From positions 905,629-969,628 of the forward strand of contig BQMF02000119.1 in assembly GCA_027922465.2 (NCBI GenBank): DNA of 64,000 nt, in the 5' to 3' direction. Origin of the DNA: Turritopsis dohrnii (Eukaryota > Cnidaria > Hydrozoa > Anthoathecata > Oceaniidae). Positions 1 through 9,565 of the stretch are shown piece by piece. Position 1 is the stretch's first letter. Every line of letters starts with the position of its first letter. Made by a program: the position numbers and the translations under genes. The notes beneath the pieces were generated by a model. It did not search any database. It saw only the letters and a program-made list of their open reading frames with translations, and was not told the origin of the DNA.

Positions 1-15
1 ACTTTTTATCTCGTT

Positions 16-575
16 TTAGCGAATGTGCAAAACAACGGTTGTACCCAGATCTTCACTTAGTATATTGCAATGTTGATCTGTGAGTTTCAACGTGAGAGCC
101 TGAAATACACCATTTTTTAATTTTTTGTACTGAAGGTTTTTAGGCTCAGTATGTGTAAAGTCACTATATTTAGCGATGGGAACGGTTAGTAAAATATCAC
201 TTATCTTTCCATTCTCAAGATTTTGAGTGTTGTCGAGTTCAGAGAGATGTAAATTCATTTTGGTTATTTTAGCTAGCGTATTTGTTTTGATTATTTGAGG
301 GTATTTGGCTAATGATTTAATTTCTATATCGCCTTCTAAAAAGGCACCTGCTAAAAAGGCATTCAATTCCCTACTCGTGAATGTTCGTTTGGTATCGACT
401 TTTCAGCTTTCCCATCGTCAGACGTTTTCAATGTTATCGGTGTTGTGATTTGATAGGTGACGGTGTCTGTAAATATCTCAAATAATGCGATCTCTTTCGA
501 ACCGTCTATATTTCGAATGGAGTAAGGTAGATATATAGTCTTCTCACCCCTTACGAGATTTACTGTGATATACAT
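16..575 (-). pseudogene. Polinton penton-like (minor capsid) protein, frameshifted
   Basis: Two minus-strand reading frames (363-575 N-terminal, 16-366 C-terminal) together match the intact 186-residue protein at 19819-20379 and the 182-residue one at 5010-5558. A one-base shift near 385-390 separates them, just before the conserved LNAFLAG segment. The size, the mostly beta-strand-like composition and the position between major capsid and the 387-residue gene suggest the single jelly-roll minor capsid (penton) protein of Polinton/adintovirus-type elements. That function is inferred from gene order, not from a diagnostic motif. The conserved C-terminus (TDQHGN then VVLHIR) is present. This is the first visible gene of the copy whose right end is at 3005; its ATPase and major capsid genes would lie before the window. 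Confidence 0.6.
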
Positions 576-614
576 TTTCTTGTATTAAATATAAGATAAT
601 ATTATTAAATAATA

Positions 615-1775
615 ATGGAGAATATTTTTAAATATAATCCCAACGCGGTTTATAAGCCAAATGGAGGACAATACCTCCAGATATTGAATGCTAAAGATTT
701 ATATAAACAAACAATTATTGTCTCTGAGAACGGTTCTTTCCCCGCAACTTTTCCAAATATTTTTACTAATTACAAAATGGATGAAAATGATCAACGTATG
801 AAAATTTGGCAGGAACAACCATTTAAATTATGGCAAACTCAGATCAATTTTGTCACTTGGTGTGCTTCAAGTGCTTGTGGAGTCAGTTCTGAACATCTGA
901 AAGAAAGTCGCTCTACTCCTATGATTAGAGCAGTATATCGTTTTCACGTCTATTATCATATTAGACGAATCATTAAGCGTCTGCAGACACCTCTACCTTT
1001 TGAAAAGGGTTTCAACCAATACGATAATCCTTATAACAAAGAAGAGTTTTTAAAAATATGTAGTGAATACGGTGTCGATTCTGATCCTAAAAAATACAAA
1101 GGGCAATACTTTTTCAGCTCGTATCAAAAAAGACGTAGAGACTATCCAACGCCAGGTGTGAGTTATTTCACAGACGACTCCATGACACGATGGATTATAG
1201 AAAAATCTAAAGGCTTTACAAAAACAGGTCTTGTAAAAATTTCAGAGAGTGTTAGAGCATATGCTTATCTTATTCTAAGTTCCCAAGCCTCTGCTCGTTC
1301 TTCTATTTTAGGTAATAATTCAAGCTCTTTGACAGCTCAAAGAGTTTTTATGAACAACTTTGAAGACATTGTTAATCGCAGAGTTGATATTCAAGATGAC
1401 ATTAAACGTTATCAAGATACTTTAAATTACGCTTCAAGCAAAGTTGATTATTCTGTTGGACAAGGTATTTACATGTTACCTAGTGACATGAATCTAAACA
1501 TCAAGTCGGGAGTGTCTGGTTATAATAATAAAATTCTCATATCTAATGACAACTTGAGCCTCGGAAGAAACAAAATGATTAATGTTATGCAAGAGCATCA
1601 TATTTCACCCAAAGTGACTAGCTCTCCAACAAAAAATAAAAGTTCACAAAAGGAAGTTCATAAAAGAGTAGTGAGTCAAACAGATTCACTCCCATCTCAT
1701 GAAGAAGAGAAAATAGCTTTGGTTTTAGCGATTACCACGATGTTTAGTATATGGTATTATTATTATTATTATTGA
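615..1775 (+). CDS. Unrecognised 386-aa Polinton protein next to the capsid genes, with C-terminal membrane segment
   Basis: Intact ORF starting MENIFKY, about 95% identical by eye to 20422-21585. I do not recognise a named family. It has a conserved core FKLWQTQ-NFVTWCASSACG (residues about 75-97), a basic middle, and a C-terminal hydrophobic stretch (ALVLAITTMFSIW) ending in a run of tyrosines made by a TAT microsatellite, which varies between copies (six, five, none). A tail-anchored virion or assembly protein is possible, but this is inference. It is transcribed away from the penton-like gene across a spacer of only about 40 bp, so a shared bidirectional promoter is likely. The start is supported by conservation in the copy at 20422. 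Confidence 0.75.
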   Translation: MENIFKYNPNAVYKPNGGQYLQILNAKDLYKQTIIVSENGSFPATFPNIFTNYKMDENDQRMKIWQEQPFKLWQTQINFVTWCASSACGVSSEHLKESRSTPMIRAVYRFHVYYHIRRIIKRLQTPLPFEKGFNQYDNPYNKEEFLKICSEYGVDSDPKKYKGQYFFSSYQKRRRDYPTPGVSYFTDDSMTRWIIEKSKGFTKTGLVKISESVRAYAYLILSSQASARSSILGNNSSSLTAQRVFMNNFEDIVNRRVDIQDDIKRYQDTLNYASSKVDYSVGQGIYMLPSDMNLNIKSGVSGYNNKILISNDNLSLGRNKMINVMQEHHISPKVTSSPTKNKSSQKEVHKRVVSQTDSLPSHEEEKIALVLAITTMFSIWYYYYYY

Positions 1776-2255
1776 AAACAAAACTCCCTTAGGAGAACCC
1801 CCTAGGGTTTTTGTTGTTGTTGTTGTTGTGATACCCTAGAGGGTTTCTAATTCATTGTCTTCGATCTAACCGGCACTCCACCCTGGCTTCTCCAATCCAC
1901 CAGCTCTCAGCTCTACCCCTAGATCTTAGACTATTTGTGTGTGACTACTTACGAACTCCGACTACTACGCACGCAATGGCCGTTCATGATCTGTTCGAGT
2001 ATATTACATCTAGTCACATTGTTTTTCCCGACAACTTTTGGCACATTTTGTGGTGAATACCGGGAGCGGACGGCACCATCCAGTTCCAATCTAGCCGCTC
2101 CACTAGACCTTCCCTTTCCGGCAGACTCTGTCGCCTGTTCACCACAATTTTCAAATTATTCCGCTCTTGGGTTTTATATCATTCATTTAGACCTTAGTGT
2201 CTGCTTGTGGTGTCTCTCGGAACGCTATAATTTTGTTTTTATTTTGTTTACATAA
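1776..2255. other. Non-coding stretch after the 386-aa gene; possible solo LTR
   Basis: After a short GTT microsatellite comes a GC-richer block from about 1828 (starting TGTGATACCC) to about 2252 (ending TTTGTTTACA) with no convincing coding frame. The TG...CA ends, the length near 425 bp and a TATA-like stretch near 2170 would fit a solo LTR. I see no flanking target duplication, so this is a weak suggestion. The block is absent from the equivalent place after 21585. Confidence 0.3.
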
Positions 2256-2380
2256 CAAAATGATTAATGTTATGCAAGAGTATCATATTTCACTCAAAGT
2301 CACTAGCTCTCCAACACAAACAAAAAAAATAAAAGTTCTTTGGTTTTAGCGATTACCATGATGTTTAGTATATGGTATGT
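2256..2380 (+). pseudogene. Degenerate duplicate of the 3' end of the 386-aa gene
   Basis: The sequence from ACAAAATGATTAATG through GATGTTTAGTATATGG repeats the last part of the gene ending at 1775, with an internal deletion of roughly 60 bp. It resembles the tail at 21378-21570 (it keeps the ACACAAACAAAAA segment) slightly better than its immediate neighbour. It is a fragment without start or complete frame. It suggests that two partly overlapping copies of the gene end were joined, with the block 1776-2255 between them. Confidence 0.8.
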
Positions 2381-2427
2381 ATTTCGCTGATCAGCGCATG
2401 TAGTTTGCAATTATAGCCGGCATTGTG

Positions 2428-2738
2428 GATACATGCTAACACTTCTAAGCCCTGGCGTTTGTTGAATTTCGATCGAAATGACGGTAACCTGAATGTCTCT
2501 ATGGACCAGAGAAACCTGACAGTGATAAATCACCCAGACACAATGCTAACCATTCCGCGATATATTCAACACAACTGCGGGGAAGTGCGCACTCATGCAA
2601 GTTTTACAACCAGAACATGAGAGATCTACAACCGCCGAAGTATATATATATATACTTCCTCTCAGACGAACTGCGTGGGGTTCGAACACACGACCTTGCT
2701 GTTACAAGTTAGCGTTCTTATTTACTAGACTACGCTGA
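2428..2738 (-). repeat. tRNA-derived SINE-like element inside the Polinton copy
   Basis: Read on the minus strand it begins with a tRNA-like head: an A box TAGTCTAGTAAATAAG and a B box GTGTTCGAACCCC, followed by a body shared with 21805-22048. The + strand body contains the conserved GGGGAAGTGCGCACTCATGC and CCTGACAGTGAT. Relative to the other copy it carries a short insertion with a TATATATA tract near 2640-2665. The anticodon arm does not fold normally, so this is not a working tRNA gene. Being at the same place in both copies, it was in the Polinton before they separated. Confidence 0.6.
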
Positions 2739-3005
2739 TCTGTATGTTATATGTATTGTTAGCTCATTTATGTTATAAAAATGAAACTACTACAAACTGC
2801 TTTTTACTACATTTTATGAGATATTTAATTGTTTACAATTATGAGTAATTTGTGGTTATATAATAATAGAAACTGCTTACGTAATTAAAATAACACGTTT
2901 CGTAACTCGTATTGCGTTATGAAAACAAAGATGATAATATTAGCTATAGTAGGGAAATTCCCGAAATCATATGATTTGGGCCAACATCCGCACTTTCCTA
3001 TCTCT
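2739..3005 (+). repeat. Right terminal inverted repeat of a Polinton copy (diverged, mosaic)
   Basis: Matches 32140-32440 and, inverted, 17474-17745, ending in the same terminus CACTTTCCTATCTCT at 3005. The inner part lacks the ATCGGGTATTTCCCC insertion of the 32-kb copy, like the internal copy at 22049. The next part (GAGATATTTAATTG) matches the 32-kb terminal copy. The outermost 80 bp carry several substitutions, so the copy is older than the complete element. Confidence 0.8.
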
Positions 3006-3030
3006 TATGTAACAAATAACGTCAACCTGT

Positions 3031-3635
3031 TCAGCAAATCGCATACGTTCTTGGGTGTTCCATTCTCATGACTAGGCACGCGTGTTTCCCTCCTTTCAGT
3101 TTTTCCTTGACATCTTTCAATTTTTCTTGCGAATCAATAACATCGTTCTCTTCATGAATAGTGGCTAGATCGTTTCTATCTTTTGGATACCACACATATA
3201 ACATTTTAGCTTGCCGTCGTAAATTTTTAGGTATAGCTGTGTATGATTGTGTAAGTAACCATAGCGAATGATTTCGATGTCTACCGCTTATTGCCAACTC
3301 GAGTAAAGGGTTTCTCTTTTTGTCCAATTTTTCATCAGCTATTATATCATCAATGAGGAATAAGGTTTTGTATCCAGCACAGAAAAAGTCCATACTCTTA
3401 ATCCATTCATATAATTGACCTTCTGGCTCAATTAAAATCACATAGCTGTCATTCCAGAACCACTTCCGATCTCTGTAAGTCTGATTCCACCTCAAGGTGG
3501 GACATATAATCACGATGAAATCAAAGTGATCATAGTAATAGTTTTCTAATATTTTACAACATGAGCAGTTTTACCGCACGATGTTGGTCCAACGAATAAT
3601 GCTGTGTGAGGCTCTTTCATGTAAAGTGTGTCCAT
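3031..3635 (-). pseudogene. Polinton A32-like packaging ATPase, frameshifted
   Basis: Homologous to the intact 201-residue ATPase at 17847-18452. Walker A (GPTSCGKT) is encoded near 3590 and Walker B (LFLIDD) near 3350, but a frameshift near 3550 puts a stop between them. The family is the FtsK/HerA-type packaging ATPase that pumps DNA into capsids in Polintons and related viruses. The preserved part, from 3513 down to 3031, contains the conserved ICPTLRWNQTY and the SGRHRNHS/TQSY sensor-like region. The 3' end lies 26 bp from the terminus of another Polinton copy at 3005, which suggests that copy inserted here. Confidence 0.85.
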
Positions 3636-4966
3636 TTTACTAATATAATGCAGACATAAATTGACCGTTTTGTATGTTTAGTTGAGCGTCCATTATTAGA
3701 TATATATATATATGCGTTTAAGTTTCCTGCAGTTTCAGCGGTCTTTTCAATCTGTAAAGTGATGCCTTCACTCGCATTTTCAATCCTTCGACCGGTCCCA
3801 TGCAAGGCATTCTCATCAATTGTTCTGAAATCTAACCATAGAGCATACTTGTTTGTCAAGTAATCAGAGACTTTTACATCATGTAATCCCAAGCGCTTTC
3901 GGTTTTCGCCGACGCTATTATCTTTTGGTTTTCCTTCAGCAAAATACTTGCAAATCTCATTGTATTGTTCAAACGGCTGCATCCCTTGAGCAAAAAGTTG
4001 GTTAGGCTTGCCCTCAACGATGACAGATACCTTTTCGATCTTTGGATTGTAGAATTTACAGGTTTCTCGTTTGTAGGATTTTTCTTCTTCAAATAGAACT
4101 AAAATGCCCTTCAAAGATTTGGCAGGTGTGTTGAATGACCAATTCCACGTTGTGTCTGACTTGTTTACTCTGATTTGCCGGTGTCTCAAAACTCTATCGT
4201 AGAGCAAAGCCATGTTTTGATATTCAGAAGCGATTTGTCTAGCCAACGTGGGTTGTGTCACAAGCTCATATTCAAGTGAGATGTTGGATATTTTGTATTT
4301 ACCGTTTGGGTTTTTTATTTGACCTGCGGCAGAAGTTGGAGGGTCAGAATAAATAACTCGGTTATAATCGTTAAATGTGATCTCGTAGCAAAGCCTATTC
4401 CCTAAACCCGCTTGATAATATGGAATAGTACTATCTAACATCTCAAAGTCGAGTGGAATGACAAACTTGTTTTTATAGGTGTCAGCAATGGCTTTGTCTT
4501 TGTCTTTTGCATCAGAGGTGTCTTTATGTGAAGCACCAATCCTCAATTTCATACAATTCTCTGTACACCCATCATCGATGATGATACCCTGTCTTATCGC
4601 GTTTCTCTTTTCAAACTTGGTTAACCATAAATCTCTGTAACACCCAAAAAGATCAAAGTCATCGATGCTCAATATCTCGTTACCTTCGAACTTGACAGCC
4701 AACTTTTTAACGATAGCTCTCCCAATGTTACTGACCAATGTTCTTTTTGAGTCAGCTTTCGATTCGAGTTCAATATCAAAACTTAGATTAGTTGTTCCTG
4801 GAATAATAACATCATCGCTTCCTAAATTTGGAAACCTAACCAATAATAACTGATTTTGATCGATCTCACTCGGATTGTGTGTGACAATTACTTTTTGACG
4901 AGAGCCTTTTACACCGCGGGCAGTTCTAAGTGAACGTTCTGGATTTAATCTTTTTCCATACTCCAT
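3617..4966 (-). CDS. Polinton major capsid protein (double jelly-roll), altered C-terminus
   Basis: 449 residues beginning MEYGKRLNPERS, nearly identical to the 438-residue copy at 18457-19773. Length, gene order (ATPase, this gene, penton-like) and the two-lobed beta-rich pattern fit the double jelly-roll major capsid protein of Polinton/adintovirus-type elements. No catalytic motif exists to confirm it, so this rests on family resemblance and context. An expanded TA repeat near 3700 shifts the last part of the frame, giving a different, longer C-terminal tail that overlaps the ATPase start. It also has a short indel around residues 150-165 relative to the other copy. Probably a decaying copy. 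Confidence 0.7.
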   Translation of the reverse strand: MEYGKRLNPERSLRTARGVKGSRQKVIVTHNPSEIDQNQLLLVRFPNLGSDDVIIPGTTNLSFDIELESKADSKRTLVSNIGRAIVKKLAVKFEGNEILSIDDFDLFGCYRDLWLTKFEKRNAIRQGIIIDDGCTENCMKLRIGASHKDTSDAKDKDKAIADTYKNKFVIPLDFEMLDSTIPYYQAGLGNRLCYEITFNDYNRVIYSDPPTSAAGQIKNPNGKYKISNISLEYELVTQPTLARQIASEYQNMALLYDRVLRHRQIRVNKSDTTWNWSFNTPAKSLKGILVLFEEEKSYKRETCKFYNPKIEKVSVIVEGKPNQLFAQGMQPFEQYNEICKYFAEGKPKDNSVGENRKRLGLHDVKVSDYLTNKYALWLDFRTIDENALHGTGRRIENASEGITLQIEKTAETAGNLNAYIYISNNGRSTKHTKRSIYVCIILVKWTHFT

Positions 4967-5009
4967 TATTAATTATGATATATAATTAATTATTACTTTT
5001 TATCTCGGT

Positions 5010-5558
5010 TTAGCGGATGTGCAAAACAACGGTTCTTTCTAGGTCTTCTTTTAGCATATTGCCATGCTGATCTGTGAGTTTCAACGTGAAAGACTGAAAT
5101 ACATCATTTTTTAATTTTTTGTACTGAGGGTTTTTAGGCTCAACATGTGTGAAGTCTCTATATTCAGCCATTTGATAGGTTAGTAAAATATCACTTATCT
5201 TTCCATTCTCAAGATTTTGGGTGTTGTCAAGTTCAGAGAGATGCAAATTAATTTTGGTTACGTTAGCGAGCTTATTTGTTTTGATTATTTGAGGGTATTT
5301 GCCTAATGAGGTAAGTTCTACATCACCTGCTAAAAAGGCATTCAATTCCCTGCCTGTGTATTCCTGTCTAGGTATTATTTTCTCTGCTTTCCCATCACCA
5401 ACAGACAGAGACAGTTTCAACTCTGTGGTTATTTCATACGTAACATTGTCTGCAAACATATCAACCAATGCAATTTCTTTTGAGCCATCCATATTTTGAA
5501 TGGGGTAAGATAGATATATGGTCTTTTCTCCTTTTGCGACATTTACTGTGATATACAT
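5010..5558 (-). CDS. Polinton penton-like minor capsid protein, 182 aa
   Basis: Intact reading frame starting MYITVNVAKGEKT, aligned along its length with 19819-20379 except for loss of about five residues after LNAFLAG. It lies 43 bp upstream of the major capsid start on the same strand and about 40 bp from the divergent 362-aa gene. Assignment as penton (single jelly-roll) protein is inferred from its place and size. The ORF is open although its neighbours on both sides are damaged, so the module died recently or is still dying. Confidence 0.55.
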   Translation of the reverse strand: MYITVNVAKGEKTIYLSYPIQNMDGSKEIALVDMFADNVTYEITTELKLSLSVGDGKAEKIIPRQEYTGRELNAFLAGDVELTSLGKYPQIIKTNKLANVTKINLHLSELDNTQNLENGKISDILLTYQMAEYRDFTHVEPKNPQYKKLKNDVFQSFTLKLTDQHGNMLKEDLERTVVLHIR

Positions 5559-5596
5559 TTCTTCTATTAGAGAATAGAGGATTATATTTTCAAATA

Positions 5597-6754
5597 ACGG
5601 AGAACATTTTTAAATATGCTCCCAATGCGCTTTATAAACCAAATGGAGGACAATACCTTCAGATATTGAATTCTAAAGATTTATACAAACAAACAATTAT
5701 TGTCTCTGAAAATGGTTCTTTTCCTGCGAGCTTTCCCAATATTTTTACTAATTACGAAATGGATGAAAATGAACAACGCATGAAAATTTGGCAGGAACAA
5801 CCATTTAAATTATGGCAAACCCAACTTAATTTTGTCACTTGGTGTGCTTCAAGTGCTTGTGGGGTCAGTTCTGAACATCTGAAAGAAGGTCGCTCTACTC
5901 CCATGATTAGAGCAGTATATCTTTTTCATGTCTATTATCATATTAGACGAATCATTAAGCGCTTGCAGACACCTGTACCTTTTGAAGATAGTTTCAACCA
6001 ATACGATAATCCTTATAACAAAGAAGAGTTTTTAAAAATCTGTAGTGAATACGGTGTCGATTCTGATCCTAAAAAATACAAAGGACAATATTTTTACAGC
6101 TCGTATCAAAAAAGGCGTAGAGACTATCCAACGCCAGTTCTGAGTTATTTCACAGATGACTCCATGACACGATGGATTATAGAAAAATCTAAAGGCTTTA
6201 CAAAAACAGGTCTTGTAAAAATTTCAGAGAGTGTTAGAGCATATGCTTATCTTGTTCTTAGTTCACAAGCCTCAGCTCGTTCTTCTATCTTAGGTAATAA
6301 TTCAAGTGCTTTGACAGCTCAAAGAGTTTTTATGAACAACTTTGAAGACATTGTTAACCGCAGAGTTGATATTCAAGATGACATTAAACGTTATCAGGAT
6401 ACTTTAAATTACGCTTCAAGCAAAGTTGATTATTCAGTTGGACAAGGTATTTACATGTTACCTAGTGACATGAATCTAAACATCAAGTCGGGGGTGTCTG
6501 GTTACAATAACAAAATTCTCATATCTAATGAGAACTTGAGCCTCGGAAGAAATAAAATGATTAATGTTATGCAAGAGCATCATATTTCAAACAAGGTGAC
6601 AGAAACAAAAAATAAAAGTTCACAAAAGGAAGTTCACTATATAGAACATCCAAGAGTGAGTCAAACAAATTCACTCCCATCTCATGAGGAAGAAAAAATT
6701 GCTTTGATTTTAGTGATAACAGCGGCTTTTAGCATATGGTATTTGTTTGGATAA
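5597..6754 (+). pseudogene. Copy of the 387-aa Polinton gene with lost start codon
   Basis: Compared with 615 and 20422, the initiating ATG is ACG at 5597-5599, while the rest of the frame is open to 6754. The first in-frame ATG is at 5666 (MNSKDLYK), which would remove about the first 23 residues. The C-terminus lacks the tyrosine run and ends IWYLFG after the same hydrophobic segment. The SINE and terminal repeat found after the other two copies are absent here, so this module is truncated at its right side near 6760. Confidence 0.75.
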
Positions 6755-6916
6755 TCGCTTAAACAAAATTCTTGTTACAAAAATAGATTTATTTCATAAT
6801 CGAATAATAAGTAAGTTTAAATTATAGTTTGATCTTAAGCAAAATCCCGTGGAAATCTACTTATGTTGATCTAATCAAATTTGCCTTCAGAAGATTGGGC
6901 AAATTCATTTGTAAAG

Positions 6917-8907
6917 AGAAAAGGTTTGACACTTCGGCAGGCCGATAAGCCTTCCCGTGCAGCTGTGAACGAGGAGATGCTAAAAGATTATTTTGATAAT
7001 CTAAAAAAGGAAATAGATGGTAATCAATTGGATCATTTGTCTTTATCATTAAAATGAATTCATCAAGTGAGATAGCAATCACCGGACAATCACGATGATA
7101 TCGTTTAATTTTGTAGGTGTACCTGCCACCAATATTTTTAATTTTGATGAAACCAACTTTTCGGATGATCCCAGAAATAAGAAAGTATGATAGTCTTTCA
7201 TAATGAAACTATATAGACACTTAACAACTGACACAAGAAATATTGTTAAGAAAAATGTTAACTTATGTTTTTCAGGTTGTCGTAGCCAGGGGAATGCGTC
7301 GAGTGGAAAAGGTCTGCGAGCATTCAAAACAGGCATTTTCAATAATGTTTTGTGGGGACGCCACAGGGCGGTATCTTCCACCTATGATCGTTTATAAGGC
7401 CAAAAAACTTGTACGAAAATTGGGTTAAAGGTGGACCTACCGGTGAGGCATATTTTAAATCGAGATGATTTTATTAATTTTTCGAATTGACTAAAATTTT
7501 ATACTACATAAATACTACATGTCCTGGAACACAAATCTGTTTTGTTTTTAAGATGCCATGTATTCATATTCAATGAATGGTTGGTTCGAAACACGAACAT
7601 TTGGGCAATGGTTTAAATTTGTTTTTTTAAAACACGCAGAGAAGTTGGAGAGGAAGAAAGTCATGATAGGTGACAACTTAGGATGTCACTTTTCGGAAGA
7701 GGTAACACTGTTTGCTTTTTTCGAATATGCATTTGAATTTTTTCACGAACAAAAAAATTGTAAAAGATTAAATGATTCAGAACGAAATGAAAATGTTGAT
7801 GATACTTAAATGACAATCCTGAAGTTTCTCACTGTTTCACACATAGGTACTTCTTCTTTGTCGGCAACATAATGTAGCTTTTGTGCCGTTGGTTGCAAAT
7901 TCGACACATCTGACCCAACCTTTGGATGTTGCGGTGTTTCGACCGATGAAAGTCATTTGGTTCAAGGTGTTGAAACAATGGAGGATAGAGTCCAGGAAAA
8001 GAGGCTATATCCCTAAGGACGTCTTTCCTGCTCTCGTAAAGAGGGTTTATGAGCAGATCGAGGGCAAGATTCTTGTTTCTGGTAAGCATTAATATTACCA
8101 TGAGTGTTTATTGTAGTGAACCAATGATTCCAAATCTCACTCGTTTTCATTATTCACTCAAAGGCTTCCGAACTTGTGGAATTCATCCATGGAATCCGGA
8201 AGAAGTGATTAACCGTTTGCCTGGAGGGAACTGGGACAATGGTGTCGGTGCTGAAAGGTTTTTAAATGAAATTTGCATCGAAATTATACAGGAAACGCAC
8301 CTTAAACCAAATAAAGGTAATTTCCTCTGTTTTCAATTTATGTTGTCGAATAGTATCCAAATCACAGATAAAGTACATCAAACATAACGTCTTAATTAAT
8401 GTTTGCACGTCACTTGTACAAATACATGAAAATATCGAAATATGTTACTGTTTTGGTTGTCGCTTTTCCTTTTAATTTAAAATAAGACTTAAGATATTTA
8501 ACTACTTACGTAATTTATAGAAAAAACCAAAAGAGGGGCAGGAAAGTAACTCCAGGAGCCAACATTGCATTTGCAGCTGAAGTTAACGACGAAGAAGTGG
8601 AGTGGGTGTGCAGTTATTGTGACGAGGCCTATGATGAAGAGAGTGATGATAGGTAAATATATCTTGCTAAACCGAAGTAGGGAAATTAACTTCAGCAAAA
8701 AATTAATTGTATTATCAATGACAAATATAAACAAACATAGGTTCATAATGACTTCACCGGACTCATTGTTTATTTTATAGGTGGATTGTTTGCGATGAAT
8801 GCTCGCGGAAATACCATTTGCAGTGTTCCGGCCATCAATACGAAACGTCGGAATATAACGATGTAAATTTGGACAATGTACATTTTTTGTGCGAATATTG
8901 TGCGTGA
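6917..8907 (+). pseudogene. Tigger/pogo-like DDE transposase with C-terminal PHD finger, broken
   Basis: Pieces of one gene in several frames. An N-terminal helical part lies at 6917-7060. The first catalytic segment NIFNFDETNFSDDP is near 7120-7180. Next come MFCGDATGRYLPPMIVYKA (7340-7395), the second Asp in VMIGDNLGCHFS (7660-7695), the third in THLTQPLDVAVF (7905-7940), and GFRTCGIHPWNPEEV near 8165-8210. This spacing is that of the DDE_1 (Tigger/pogo, Tc1-mariner superfamily) transposases. A last exon pair (8530-8652 and 8781-8907, joined by a GT-AG intron) encodes a PHD finger: CSYC, WIVCDEC, YHLQC, FLCEYC. Frameshifts near 7410 and 7740 disable it. Several breaks coincide with GT/AG signals, so real introns are mixed with decay. 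Confidence 0.75.
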
Positions 8908-9565
8908 ATGGTTATAGAAAAACGCTTGAGAATTAATTCTGGTTGACTTCTATGCTCTAGGTCCCGAATAGACGCCCCTTCCCAAACACACACACAAAAC
9001 GCCCTCCCGTCTGTTTGTTCCCCATCTCCAAACGTATTTTATCATTTGTCGTCACAACCACCTTACGTTGAAAGCACATCCCAGAATGCACTTTCGTCGG
9101 AAAACTATGTATAATTTTAGTAGTGAAAAAAACGACTGTGTAAAGGTAGCTTTAACTTTAAATTAGATATTCATGCTTACACGAGTATCATTACTAATTT
9201 GCTTAATGACTTTAGAGAAATAACAGTTGCTATGTTTCACAACACTCTTCAACATTTGAGAAAAATGAATCAATTTAAATTAATTTATGTATTCTACGAA
9301 AGTAATCGTTACATACGCGTTTTCTGCTTAGGCGCTCCATAAACCAATGTTTTTGTGGAAATGGCACTGTTTCAAGTCACCCCCACACGATAAATTTTGA
9401 GTGGTGTACTTTGAGAAGTTCTAACTTGAGATGGTATTCATCAATTTATTTGTAATTTGATAATCTAAAAGACAAAAGATGGATGACACTTTTTTCAAAG
9501 TTTGTTAACAATTGAGTTCTTAGATAAAAAGTTATAAACAAAAGTTTGCAAAATAACGGCAAATT
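8908..9565. other. No gene seen
   Basis: AT-rich sequence with only short frames. The phrase GTTTCAAGTCACCCC occurs at 9369 and again at 9568 as a direct repeat, possibly marking the edges of an old insertion. Nothing else is recognisable. Confidence 0.4.

Noticed and set aside
1935..2255. 106-codon ORF
   Set aside because: No protein-like pattern and absent from the sister Polinton; lies in a possible LTR block.
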